Source: an uncultured Megasphaera sp.
GTDB taxonomy: Bacteria > Bacillota > Negativicutes > Veillonellales > Megasphaeraceae
Length of the DNA stretch: 7,981 bases
Direction: 5' to 3'
Assembly: GCA_902464195.1 (NCBI GenBank)
Contig: CABQJB010000094.1
Span: forward strand, 1 to 7,981
The translations under genes and the position numbers were made by a program. A model generated the notes under the pieces. The model searched no databases, was not told the DNA's origin, and saw only the letters and a list, made by a program, of their open reading frames with translations. Shown here in pieces: positions 1 through 6,744 of the stretch (positions are counted from its first letter, which is position 1; each line of letters begins with the position of its first letter).

Positions 1-43
1 GCCCTAATGGATACGGCTGCCTGGCCCCTGACGCCATTAGGGC
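1..43. repeat. Hairpin-forming inverted repeat at window edge
   Basis: Perfect 10-bp arms GCCCTAATGG (1-10) and CCATTAGGGC (34-43) enclose a 23-nt loop. The left arm starts at the first base of the window, so the stem may extend further. No T-tract follows on the plus strand; an A-rich run comes at 49-57 instead. It could be the 3' terminator of a gene to the left, but the side needed to judge this is outside the window. Confidence 0.5.
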
Positions 44-72
44 TGAACAAAAAAAACTGAAAGTTTGCAGGT

Positions 73-101
73 TTTAGCTTTTCCGAATTCCATGGTACAA
101 T
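73..101 (+). promoter_or_regulatory. Extended -10 promoter of the flavoprotein gene
   Basis: TACAAT at 96-101 is preceded by TG at 93-94, giving the extended -10 form TGnTACAAT. The -35 region about 17 nt upstream (73-78, TTTAGC) is poor, as is common for extended -10 promoters. Transcription would start near 108, leaving a leader of about 30 nt. The AAAGGAG ribosome binding site at 122-128 lies 8 nt before the ATG at 137. Confidence 0.5.
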
Positions 102-136
102 GAAAGTACATCATCATTAGGAAAGGAGTTTTTCTT

Positions 137-715
137 ATGAATATTACCATCCTCATGGGCAGTCCCCGCAAAAACGGCAATACTAAGCAGTGTCTGGATC
201 CGTTTTGCCAGGAACTGAAAAAGCTGGGCCACAATTATAAAATTCATTGGCTCTACGACGCTCACATCGACCCCTGTTATGCCTGTCGCGGCTGTCAGCA
301 GGACTGGGAGCATTTCGCCTGTGTCCGCAAAGACGATTTGGCGCCCATTGCCGCCGATGTCTCCGCCTGCGACCTCCTCGTCCTGGCGACACCGATTTAC
401 TCCTGGTACTGTCCCGGTCCGATGAAGAACGTCCTCGATCGCTTTGTCTATGGCTTCAATAAATACTACGGCGAAGAAGTCGGCCCCTCCCTCTGGGCAG
501 GCAAAAAAGTAGCCCTCTTCGTGACCTGTGGTTACAAGCCGGCAAAGGGGGCTGATCTCTTTGAAGCAGGTATCAAACGATATTGCAAACATTCAAAACT
601 GACGTATCTGTCGATGTTTGCCGAACGCCATCTCGGCTATAAGACGGTCTTCATGGATGAAGCCAAGGCCGAGCACGCCCGCCAATTTGCCCGTGACATC
701 ACGGCTCAGAAATAG
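137..715 (+). CDS. Flavodoxin-fold NAD(P)H-dependent oxidoreductase, iron-sulfur-flavoprotein-like
   Basis: This 192-residue cytoplasmic protein belongs to the NADPH-dependent FMN reductase/flavodoxin-like superfamily. Seen directly: the N-terminal strand and FMN-phosphate loop GSPRKNGNT (residues 8-16), the flavin-side motif TPIYSWYCPGPMKNVLDR (85-102), and a cysteine cluster C47-x2-C50-x2-C53-x8-C62. In iron-sulfur flavoproteins (Isf) of anaerobes a compact CX2CX2CX4-7C motif binds a 4Fe-4S cluster beside FMN; the fourth spacing here is slightly longer. The length of about 190 residues fits the family. Inference: an FMN-dependent electron-transfer or reductase enzyme of anaerobic redox metabolism, substrate unknown. 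The start is supported by AAAGGAG 8 nt upstream. No signal peptide or membrane segment is visible. It is the only plus-strand gene, has its own likely promoter, and its 3' end overlaps the convergent mutS2 gene by 10 bp. The fold is confident; the cluster and substrate are not. Confidence 0.88.
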   Translation: MNITILMGSPRKNGNTKQCLDPFCQELKKLGHNYKIHWLYDAHIDPCYACRGCQQDWEHFACVRKDDLAPIAADVSACDLLVLATPIYSWYCPGPMKNVLDRFVYGFNKYYGEEVGPSLWAGKKVALFVTCGYKPAKGADLFEAGIKRYCKHSKLTYLSMFAERHLGYKTVFMDEAKAEHARQFARDITAQK

Positions 716-3069
716 ACCAGGGTGACGCCGGCACCGCCGCCTTCTACGTCGTCGAGCTGGTATTTCTTGACGAAGGGCTGGTCGTCGAGGAAGGCGTGGA
801 TCTGACGGCGCAGAGCACCGCTGCCCTTGCCGTGGATGATCTTGACCGGGCTGAAACCGGCAGCCAGGGCCTGGTCGAGGAAGCGTTCTACTTCCGGCAG
901 GGCTTCGCTGAAGGTCTTGCCGATGATGTTCAATTCCGTGGCCACGCTGGACGTGCGGATAGGCCGGTATGACGAGGCGGCAGCGGCTTTCTTTTCCGCC
1001 TGCTGTTCTTTCTTTAATTCGTCCAGGTACGGCGCACTGACGTCCTTGAACTTGACGCGGACCGTCATGCCCCGGACGGAGACGGTCAGCTGCTTGCTGC
1101 CGATGTCTTCGACCGTGCCGACGCTGTCCAGGTTGTTGACGAAGACCTGCTGGCCGACTTTCAATTTCGCCAGGTCGACAGGATCGCGCTGGGGCTTTTC
1201 CGCTTCAGGCAGGGAAATCTGCTGGATAGCCCGGCGGGCCTTGTCGATGGCCTTGGCCTTTTCCCGGTCCGTCCCCTCCTTGGACTGGGCCTTCAGTTCG
1301 CGGATGATCTTTTCGGCTTCGACGCGGAGATTGCGCTTGAGGTCGACGGCATCGCGGCGGCTGGCGTCGATGATGTCCTGCCGCTTCGACGTGACCTTGT
1401 CCTTTTCTTTGCGCAAATCGTCTTCCAGTTTCCGGGCTTCGCGCAGGCGGTATTCCAGTTCCGCCTGTTCTTCGTCCATCTTTTTGGCCTGTGCATTGAG
1501 CTGGGTCAGGACTTTTTCCATATCCATGTCCTGGGCCTTGCTGCGCAGGTCTTTGGCTTTTTCCAGGATATCCCTGGGCATGCCCAGGCGTTCGCTGATG
1601 CTGAAGGCGTGGGAACTGCCGGCCGAGCCGATGCGCAGCTTGTACGTCGGCTTCAGCGTTTCCATGTCGAACTCGACGTGGCCGTTTTCGATGCCCGGCG
1701 TATTATAGGCATAGTTCTTGAGGTCGTTGTAATGGGTCGTGACCATGACATATGAGCCTTTCTGGTAAAAGGCATCGAGGATGGCAATGGCGATGGCACT
1801 GCCTTCGGCCGGGTCCGTACCGGAACCGAGTTCGTCTGCCAGGATGAGGTCTTCCGGCCCGCAGTGCTTGAGGATGTAAATGAGCTGCTTCATATGGCTG
1901 GAAAAGGTACTCAGGTTCTGGGAAATATCCTGTTCGTCGCCGATGTCGGAAAAGACGTCGCGGAAGACGGGCAGTTCCGACGATTCGCCGACCGGGATGA
2001 ACAGGCCGGCCTGATGCATGAGGACCAGCAGGCCCAGGGTCTTCATGGAAACGGTCTTGCCGCCCGTGTTGGAACCCGTAATGAGCAGGATGCGGTAATC
2101 GCCGCCGATGACGATGGTATTGGGCACGACGTGCTTGGCGTCGATGAGGGGATGGCGGGCCTGGATGAGCCTGATTTCCCGCGTCTTGGAAATGGCCGGA
2201 CGGCAGGCCTTCATCTTCAAGGCCAGCTGGGCCTTGGCAAAGGCGAATTCCAGCTGACCGACACACTTCGTGCTGTCATACAAGCCATTATATTGCTGCT
2301 GCACTTTGGCCGTCAGGCGGCGGAAAATGCGTTCGATTTCCTTCGTTTCGCCAATGCGGGCGGCCTGCAGGTCGTTGTTGGCATTGACGATGGCCAACGG
2401 TTCGACATAGAGCGTCGAGCCACTGGCCGACGTATCGTGGACGATGCCGGGAAAGGCATGGCGATATTCCTGCTTGATAGGGATGACATAGCGGTTGTTG
2501 CGCACTGTGACCAGGGCATCCTGGAAATACTTCTGGTATTCCTTGTTCTGCAGGACATTATTGACATAGCGCTTGGTCTGCCGTTCCAGTTCGACGATAC
2601 GGCTGCGCAGGCGCATCAATTCCGGCGATGCATTGTCCCGGATCTGGCGGTTGTTGTCGAAGACAGTGGCGAAAGAATGAGAAAGCTGGGAAAAATCGCT
2701 GATGACCTCTGCCTGTTCGGCCAGCTGGGGATACTCAGCCCCCCGTTCGGCGAAGAACGACCGGATTTCCCCATAATGCTGGAGGTTATTCCAGATATCA
2801 ATACATTCATGGGAATCGAGAGTCACTTCGCGCTTGGCCTTTTCCAGAGACGGACGGATATCGACGATGCCGCCGAAGGGCGTGCTCGTTTCCGTCTGCA
2901 TGCAGCGGACGGCTTCTTCCGTATCGGTCAGGTTCTTTTCAATGACATCGCCATCGTTCACCGGTCTCAGGCGGCGGGCGATTTCTTTAGACAACCGGGA
3001 CGGGGCCAGGCGGACCAGCATGTTCTGGACCTGGTAGAATCCCAAAATCCTCATACTTCTTTTATTCAT
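706..3069 (-). CDS. mutS2: MutS2 family ATPase with C-terminal Smr domain
   Basis: Full-length MutS2 of 787 residues from the chosen start. Order: N-terminal core and lever helices (about 1-315); ABC-type ATPase with Walker A GSNTGGKT (332-339, usual proline replaced by serine), signature-like LSTFSSHM (386-393), Walker B LILADELGSGTDP (408-420, D412/E413) and H-loop TTHY (444-447); a charged coiled coil (about 500-615); a KOW-like beta region (about 637-677); and an Smr domain (about 711-787) with HGKGSGALR. MutS2 was first linked to suppressing recombination; in Bacillus subtilis it recognises collided ribosomes and helps split or cleave the stalled complex. The Smr domain has LNIIG where LDLR-type nuclease motifs lie, so cleavage may be absent. 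The start at 3069 is preferred because AGGAG (3081-3085) lies 11 nt upstream; an alternative ATG at 3078 is only 2 nt from it. It follows the U32 gene after 20 bp. Confidence 0.97.
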   Translation of the reverse strand: MNKRSMRILGFYQVQNMLVRLAPSRLSKEIARRLRPVNDGDVIEKNLTDTEEAVRCMQTETSTPFGGIVDIRPSLEKAKREVTLDSHECIDIWNNLQHYGEIRSFFAERGAEYPQLAEQAEVISDFSQLSHSFATVFDNNRQIRDNASPELMRLRSRIVELERQTKRYVNNVLQNKEYQKYFQDALVTVRNNRYVIPIKQEYRHAFPGIVHDTSASGSTLYVEPLAIVNANNDLQAARIGETKEIERIFRRLTAKVQQQYNGLYDSTKCVGQLEFAFAKAQLALKMKACRPAISKTREIRLIQARHPLIDAKHVVPNTIVIGGDYRILLITGSNTGGKTVSMKTLGLLVLMHQAGLFIPVGESSELPVFRDVFSDIGDEQDISQNLSTFSSHMKQLIYILKHCGPEDLILADELGSGTDPAEGSAIAIAILDAFYQKGSYVMVTTHYNDLKNYAYNTPGIENGHVEFDMETLKPTYKLRIGSAGSSHAFSISERLGMPRDILEKAKDLRSKAQDMDMEKVLTQLNAQAKKMDEEQAELEYRLREARKLEDDLRKEKDKVTSKRQDIIDASRRDAVDLKRNLRVEAEKIIRELKAQSKEGTDREKAKAIDKARRAIQQISLPEAEKPQRDPVDLAKLKVGQQVFVNNLDSVGTVEDIGSKQLTVSVRGMTVRVKFKDVSAPYLDELKKEQQAEKKAAAASSYRPIRTSSVATELNIIGKTFSEALPEVERFLDQALAAGFSPVKIIHGKGSGALRRQIHAFLDDQPFVKKYQLDDVEGGGAGVTLVYF

Positions 3070-3080
3070 AAATAGCATTA

Positions 3081-3085
3081 CTCCT
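3081..3085 (-). promoter_or_regulatory. Ribosome binding site deciding the mutS2 start
   Basis: AGGAG on the minus strand lies in the 20-bp gap after the U32 stop codon. It is 2 nt from the in-frame ATG at 3078, too close to serve it, and 11 nt from the ATG at 3069. The latter is therefore the more likely start, although its spacing is a little long. Confidence 0.6.
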
Positions 3086-3089
3086 GTTA

Positions 3090-5282
3090 TTATAAGATTC
3101 CATGGAAGAAATGACCGCGCGTCACGGTCTGGTCTTCCCTGCCTAAGAGCATCGTTTCCGTACCGTCACAGAGGCGGCGGTACCGGCTGACCTGCTGGCC
3201 AATCCACTGCGGCGTGCGGCCGCGGCCTTCGATGCGGATGGCGGCAATGCCGGCGCGGCACAGGTCTTTATAATACGGCGCCATATCCAGATCCCGGCTG
3301 TTGAGGATGTGGTTGCGGCAATACTGGTCGGTGACGACCGGGAACGTTTCGTCCCGGCGGTCCCGCAGGGCATAGGCACCGCGGTTGCAGACGCCGGGAC
3401 AGCCTTTCTTCTGGCCCTTGCCGGCAAAGGACGAAATGACGCAGGACTCAGTGACCATCATTTCGGCCCTCCCCTGGACGACAACTTCGATGGGACAGCC
3501 GCTCTGGCGGGCCATGGTCTTCAGCTGGCGCAGCGTCGCCTCGACAGACGCCGTAATGGCCGTACAGCCCCAGGATGCATAGGCCCGGGCAGCCTGGCTG
3601 TTGAAAATATTGAGGGACCAATCGGCCCGGATGGGCACGGTAATATTCAAGTCGGCAATCATGGCAAAGACCGCCATGGCACTGGCATAGATGCCGTCGA
3701 CACCGGCCGTGATGGCCCGTTCCAGTTCGTTCTGGACGACCAGCCGGTTTTCTTCGCGGACGATACGCGGCGTACCGGCCCACAGCGCCGCGCCCTGTTC
3801 ATGGGCGGCCTGGACGGCGGCCTGCCAGGCCTTGGTGCCGAAGGGATGATGATGGTACGATTCGCCGCCAAAGATGATGACATCGGCACCCTGGCCGGCA
3901 GCGGCGACGACGCCGTCGACACTGTCACAACGGACGACGAGCTGCATGGCCTGCTCGCCTCCCTGCTGCACGTCCGGAGCCTGCCGCTGCGGGGCCCTTC
4001 CGGCTGCCGGCCGCGAATAATCGGCCAGGATACTGTCGGTCAAAGCCTGGACGGCCTGACGGCGCAGGCCGTTGAGGACGCTGGCCGGGATCATGCGCGT
4101 TTCATCCCAGACGGTCACGCTGGCCAGGGTAAAAGGCGTATCGCCCAGGCGGCCGAGCTGGCCCTGGACGTAATCGGCCGTTGCCGGCCGCTGGCGGGCC
4201 GGTTCGGGCTGGAAATCGGCTACGGCTGATGCAGTATGGCCATTTTCATCCCACAAGGTCAGGCGCAGGTTCCCCTGGTCTTCCGTATCGACGTGGCCGT
4301 AGATGGAAAGTTTCCGGGTCAGGCCGCCGGCGACGTCGTCAGCCGTCTGCCGTCCCGACGGATTGCGTTCGGTCAACGTGCGGCGGCTGACGGAATCGCC
4401 CAGGAAATCGGCCTGATAACTGCGGTTAAAGGCGCCTGCCAGGAGGGTTGCCGCTTCGCGGTGAGCGGCCTTGCGCTGCTGCGGGCTCTGATAATGAGCA
4501 TCGATGACCCTGCGGTACGCCGAAACGACGGTCCGGACGTAGGTATCGCCCTTCATGCGGCCTTCGATTTTAAAGGACGTGACGCCGGCATCGAGCAAGT
4601 CGTCGATATAATCGAGGGATTTCAAATCCTTCAGGCTGAGGACATAGGCCTCGTGTTTCATGACAGGTTCGCCATCGCAGAGCAGCGTATAAGGCTGGCG
4701 GCAGGGCTGGGCGCAGGCGCCGCGGTTGCCGCTGCGGCCGCCGAGGAAACTGCTCATCAGGCACTGGCCGGAATAGGCCATGCACGACGCGCCGTGGATG
4801 AAGACTTCAATGGGAATGGACGACTGAGAGGCAATGAAACGGATTTCCTGCGCCGACAACTCGCGGGACAAGACGGCCTGGGTGAAGCCATTGGCTTCGA
4901 GGAAACGGACACCATCCAAGTCGGCCACGGTCATCTGCGTACTGCCGTGGAGGGGCAGATCCGGTGCAACTTTCCGGGCCAGGGCAGCTACAGCCAGGTC
5001 CTGGACGATGATGCCATCGACTCCAAGCGAGTCGAGGAGCTGCAAATACGCCGACAAAGCCTCTAATTCCGTGTCGGCCATGAGGATATTGACCGTGACG
5101 TAGACTTTTACACCAAATAAATGAGCCGTCCGGACAGCCTGTCCGATTTCAGCATCGTCGAGATTATGAGCAAATTTGCGGGCATTGAAGCCTTTCCCGC
5201 CAAAATAAACGGCATCGGCACCGGCGTCAATGGCCGTGAGTACATTTTCTAAAGAGCCTGCCGGGGCTAATAATTCTGCCAT
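3090..5282 (-). CDS. Long U32 family protein with two U32 halves (peptidase-like or RNA-modifying)
   Basis: A 730-residue protein with two U32 (TIM-barrel-like) halves. The first half (about 1-310) opens with ELLAPAGS and carries a near match to the U32 signature at 159-177 (E159, F161, G164, C167, G172, C174, S177), plus C190 and C194. Residues about 315-445 resemble the insert usually annotated DUF3656. The second half (about 446-730) repeats the fold; its signature-equivalent region (599-617) keeps one cysteine (C614) and adds C628, C632 and C655. U32 members such as UbiU/UbiV, RlhA and TrhP bind 4Fe-4S clusters through such cysteines. RlhA hydroxylates 23S rRNA and TrhP hydroxylates tRNA wobble uridine, so an RNA-hydroxylase role is more plausible than proteolysis, the historical label. 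No signal peptide is seen. AGGAGG 6 nt before the ATG supports the start. It is the first gene of a pair with mutS2. Family is firm; exact reaction is inferred. Confidence 0.93.
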   Translation of the reverse strand: MAELLAPAGSLENVLTAIDAGADAVYFGGKGFNARKFAHNLDDAEIGQAVRTAHLFGVKVYVTVNILMADTELEALSAYLQLLDSLGVDGIIVQDLAVAALARKVAPDLPLHGSTQMTVADLDGVRFLEANGFTQAVLSRELSAQEIRFIASQSSIPIEVFIHGASCMAYSGQCLMSSFLGGRSGNRGACAQPCRQPYTLLCDGEPVMKHEAYVLSLKDLKSLDYIDDLLDAGVTSFKIEGRMKGDTYVRTVVSAYRRVIDAHYQSPQQRKAAHREAATLLAGAFNRSYQADFLGDSVSRRTLTERNPSGRQTADDVAGGLTRKLSIYGHVDTEDQGNLRLTLWDENGHTASAVADFQPEPARQRPATADYVQGQLGRLGDTPFTLASVTVWDETRMIPASVLNGLRRQAVQALTDSILADYSRPAAGRAPQRQAPDVQQGGEQAMQLVVRCDSVDGVVAAAGQGADVIIFGGESYHHHPFGTKAWQAAVQAAHEQGAALWAGTPRIVREENRLVVQNELERAITAGVDGIYASAMAVFAMIADLNITVPIRADWSLNIFNSQAARAYASWGCTAITASVEATLRQLKTMARQSGCPIEVVVQGRAEMMVTESCVISSFAGKGQKKGCPGVCNRGAYALRDRRDETFPVVTDQYCRNHILNSRDLDMAPYYKDLCRAGIAAIRIEGRGRTPQWIGQQVSRYRRLCDGTETMLLGREDQTVTRGHFFHGIL

Positions 5283-5301
5283 GAAATTCCTCCTGTGATA
5301 A

Positions 5302-5320
5302 TAATAGTGGTTAGTGGTTC
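5302..5320. repeat. Short run of degenerate heptamer repeats
   Basis: Read on the plus strand, the consecutive 7-bp units TAATAGT (5302-5308) and GGTTAGT (5309-5315) are followed by a partial unit GGTTC. The same GGTTAGT-like unit occurs in longer runs between the dehydrogenase gene and rpsI. Here it sits between the U32 ribosome binding site and the GC-rich hairpin array. Confidence 0.5.
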
Positions 5321-5324
5321 GTAG

Positions 5325-5382
5325 GGGCCGTCCTGAAAGGCGGCCCGTTCTTGACGGCCCGTTCTTGGCGGGCCGCTTTTTT
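5325..5382 (+). terminator. GC-rich tandem hairpins; T-tract on the plus strand
   Basis: Two adjacent hairpins fill the 102-bp gap between the U32 start and the dehydrogenase stop. The first pairs GGGCCG-TCC (5325-5333) with GG-CGGCCC (5339-5346) around TGAAA. The second is a perfect CGGCCCG/CGGGCCG stem (5355-5361 and 5369-5375), 7-nt loop, followed by C and six T residues (5377-5382). A 13-bp unit CGGCCCGTTCTTG is repeated at 5341-5353 and 5355-5367, so arms can swap partners. As an intrinsic terminator it faces plus-strand transcription, although both flanking genes are on the minus strand. On the minus strand an A-tract precedes the stem and no U-tract follows, so read-through from the dehydrogenase gene into the U32 gene is possible. 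Confidence 0.6.
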
Positions 5383-5384
5383 CA

Positions 5385-6476
5385 TTAAACCGTCAAATGG
5401 CGGTATATATCCGTCAGCAATTCCGCCGTGACGGCATAGGGCGTCCGCTGGACACCGCCGGTGGGCAAGGTCATGGTGACGAATTTTTCGATTTCTTCAT
5501 CACTGAGGTCGACCGTATCGCCCATGAGGTCCTGCATGAGGGCCGTAAAGTCGTCGAGTCCGGCCAGGCCTAAAAGGGCCCAGACCTTTTCTGCCTTATC
5601 GGCCATCGTTTCTTCCATGAGCTTCATGTACGCCGGCAAGAGCAGGCCATTGGCCCGGCCATGGCTGAGTCCCTTATAATAGGTCAGCATATAGCCCATG
5701 CTGTGGACCATGGTCGTCCCCGTCTGGGCGATGGTAATGCCTGCCAGGGTCGAGCCATAGAGCAGGTCTTCCCGGACGGCAGGCGAAACGTCCCCTTTCA
5801 GGTCCGTTAAGTGGACGCCGAGGAAACGCATGGCTTCTTCGGCCCAGACATCGCTCATGGGCGTCGACGCCGTGGACATATAGCCTTCGATGGCATGGGA
5901 CAAGGCATCGATGGCCGTATCAATGGTGACGGCTTCGGGCACGCTGTCCGTAAAAGCCGGGTCGGCAAAGGCATAGACCGGGAAAATGAGCGGCGTATTG
6001 ATGGACTGCTTGGTCCCGGCCCTGGGATTGGTCAGGACACTGACCTTGGTCACTTCACTGCCCGTCCCGGCCGTCGTCGGTACAGCGACGATGGGCAAAG
6101 GCTTGCGGTACGGGCCGGTAAACAACTGTTCATCGTCCAGCTCATTGGTGCAGACCAGGGCGATGGCCTTGGCCGCATCCATGGGCGAACCGCCGCCAAT
6201 CCCGATGACGAAATCGACGCCCTTTTCCTGGGCAAAAGCAGCGGCCTTGCGGATCGTCGCCACAGACGGATTATTTTCGACCTCATCAAAGAGGAACCAG
6301 GAAATCCCCAATTCATCCAGCTTTTCCACAACAGCAGCCTGGGACCCATTCACCTTGGCCGAATGACGCCCCGTAACCAGCAGCGCCTTCCGTCCCAGGT
6401 CAGCCAGCACTTCACCGGACTGGGCGATACAGCCCTTTCCAAAAAATACCTTCGTCGGCATATAATACGTAAACAT
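5385..6476 (-). CDS. Iron-containing (group III) alcohol dehydrogenase
   Basis: A complete 363-residue iron-dependent alcohol dehydrogenase, a cytoplasmic NAD(P)H enzyme interconverting aldehydes or ketones and alcohols, typically in fermentation. Seen: the family N-terminus with KVFFGKG (9-15), the dinucleotide-binding GGGSPMDAAK (94-103), VPTTAGTGSEVT (132-143), and all four expected metal ligands: D190 and H194 in DALSHAIEGY, H258 in MVHSMGY, and H272 in GLSHGRANG. Length is normal (360-400). The exact substrate (ethanol, butanol, propanediol, lactaldehyde or other) cannot be read from sequence. The start at 6476 is chosen because AAGGGGG lies 7 nt upstream; an upstream in-frame TTG at 6500 would place that site inside the gene. 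The gene stands between two hairpin-rich spacers, so it may be its own transcription unit or lead into the U32-mutS2 pair. No Rex operator was recognised upstream. Confidence 0.95.
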   Translation of the reverse strand: MFTYYMPTKVFFGKGCIAQSGEVLADLGRKALLVTGRHSAKVNGSQAAVVEKLDELGISWFLFDEVENNPSVATIRKAAAFAQEKGVDFVIGIGGGSPMDAAKAIALVCTNELDDEQLFTGPYRKPLPIVAVPTTAGTGSEVTKVSVLTNPRAGTKQSINTPLIFPVYAFADPAFTDSVPEAVTIDTAIDALSHAIEGYMSTASTPMSDVWAEEAMRFLGVHLTDLKGDVSPAVREDLLYGSTLAGITIAQTGTTMVHSMGYMLTYYKGLSHGRANGLLLPAYMKLMEETMADKAEKVWALLGLAGLDDFTALMQDLMGDTVDLSDEEIEKFVTMTLPTGGVQRTPYAVTAELLTDIYRHLTV

Positions 6477-6483
6477 GCAGATT

Positions 6484-6490
6484 CCCCCTT
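6484..6490 (-). promoter_or_regulatory. Ribosome binding site of the alcohol dehydrogenase gene
   Basis: AAGGGGG on the minus strand is 7 nt upstream of the ATG at 6476. This is good spacing, and it excludes the longer reading that would begin at TTG 6500. Confidence 0.7.
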
Positions 6491-6518
6491 CACACAGCAA
6501 ACAGCTTATTTCCTATCC

Positions 6519-6524
6519 ATTTTA
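6519..6524 (-). promoter_or_regulatory. Possible -10 box upstream of the alcohol dehydrogenase gene
   Basis: TAAAAT on the minus strand lies 42 nt upstream of the ATG, between the gene and the strong hairpin at 6565-6597. A TAGCCC sequence 17 nt upstream is a poor -35 match. The position suits a promoter insulated by that hairpin, but sequence support is weak. Confidence 0.3.
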
Positions 6525-6564
6525 ACATCTTTAAGCCGCTTGGGCTAGTGGCGGGAGGGGTTCA

Positions 6565-6597
6565 AAAAGGGGCTGTCATATGAAGACAGCCCCTTTT
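6565..6597. terminator. Bidirectional intrinsic terminator
   Basis: Perfect 13-bp arms AAAAGGGGCTGTC (6565-6577) and GACAGCCCCTTTT (6585-6597) enclose a 7-nt loop. Read on the minus strand the stem is followed by five T residues; read on the plus strand it ends in four. It can stop transcription arriving from rplM-rpsI before the dehydrogenase gene, and also plus-strand transcription. It is the best-formed terminator in the window. Confidence 0.75.
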
Positions 6598-6636
6598 AAG
6601 TGGTTAGCAGTTAGTGGCTAGTGGTTAGCGGATGGC
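6595..6636. repeat. Degenerate heptamer repeat block ending in GGATGGC
   Basis: On the plus strand the sequence divides without gaps into 7-bp units from 6595: TTTAAGT, then units of the form RGYTAGY at 6602, 6609, 6616 and 6623, then GGATGGC at 6630. It starts within the T-tail of the 6565-6597 hairpin and runs into a perfect 14-bp palindrome. I do not recognise a named repeat family. Confidence 0.6.
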
Positions 6637-6649
6637 TTTAAATTTAAAG
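6636..6649. repeat. Perfect 14-bp A/T palindrome
   Basis: CTTTAAATTTAAAG reads the same on both strands. A diverged counterpart with TGGTT/AACCA flanks surrounds another AAATTT centre at 6773-6792. Both directly follow GGATGG at the end of a heptamer block. Confidence 0.5.
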
Positions 6650-6650
6650 G

Positions 6651-6698
6651 TTTTCTCTGCAAGCTACAAACGCTGAACTACAGGCCATACAGAGAAAA
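6651..6698. repeat. Long-loop inverted repeat with heptamer-like interior
   Basis: Arms TTTTCTCTG (6651-6659) and CAGAGAAAA (6690-6698) match perfectly over 9 bp with a 30-nt loop. The loop holds CTACAAA, CGCTGAA and CTACAGG (6664-6684), which look like the heptamers of the neighbouring blocks but in opposite orientation. CTACAAAC (6664-6671) is the exact reverse complement of 6761-6768. Confidence 0.4.
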
Positions 6699-6744
6699 GG
6701 GCCGCGCATGATGGCAGAACCCTTCAATGCGACAAGCCCTTTTT
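6695..6744. terminator. Imperfect terminator-like hairpin
   Basis: Arms AAAAGGGC (6695-6702) and GCCCTTTT (6736-6743) form the outer stem, and CGCAT (6705-6709) and ATGCG (6727-6731) an inner stem, with internal mismatches. A T5 tail ends at 6744 on the plus strand. The right part GCGACAAGCCCTTTT (6729-6743) is repeated exactly in the next hairpin (6825-6839). It looks like a partly decayed copy of a terminator. Confidence 0.4.

Noticed and set aside
827..1708. A 293-codon plus-strand open frame opposite the 3' part of mutS2
   Set aside because: Its serine- and arginine-rich composition is a complement artefact of the charged coiled-coil region of MutS2.
1864..3075. A 403-codon open frame on the plus strand opposite mutS2
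   Set aside because: It lies entirely antisense to a clear full-length MutS2 coding region, shows no recognisable domain, and is the kind of mirror frame that GC-rich codon bias produces.
3309..5066. Two long plus-strand open frames (about 306 and 276 codons) opposite the U32 gene
   Set aside because: Both are shadows of the U32 coding strand with glycine- and arginine-rich, domain-free translations and no clear ribosome binding site.
6500..6524. A Rex (NADH-sensing repressor) operator upstream of the alcohol dehydrogenase gene
   Set aside because: Only one TGTTAA half-site is present on the minus strand; the matching TTAACA half at the right distance is missing.
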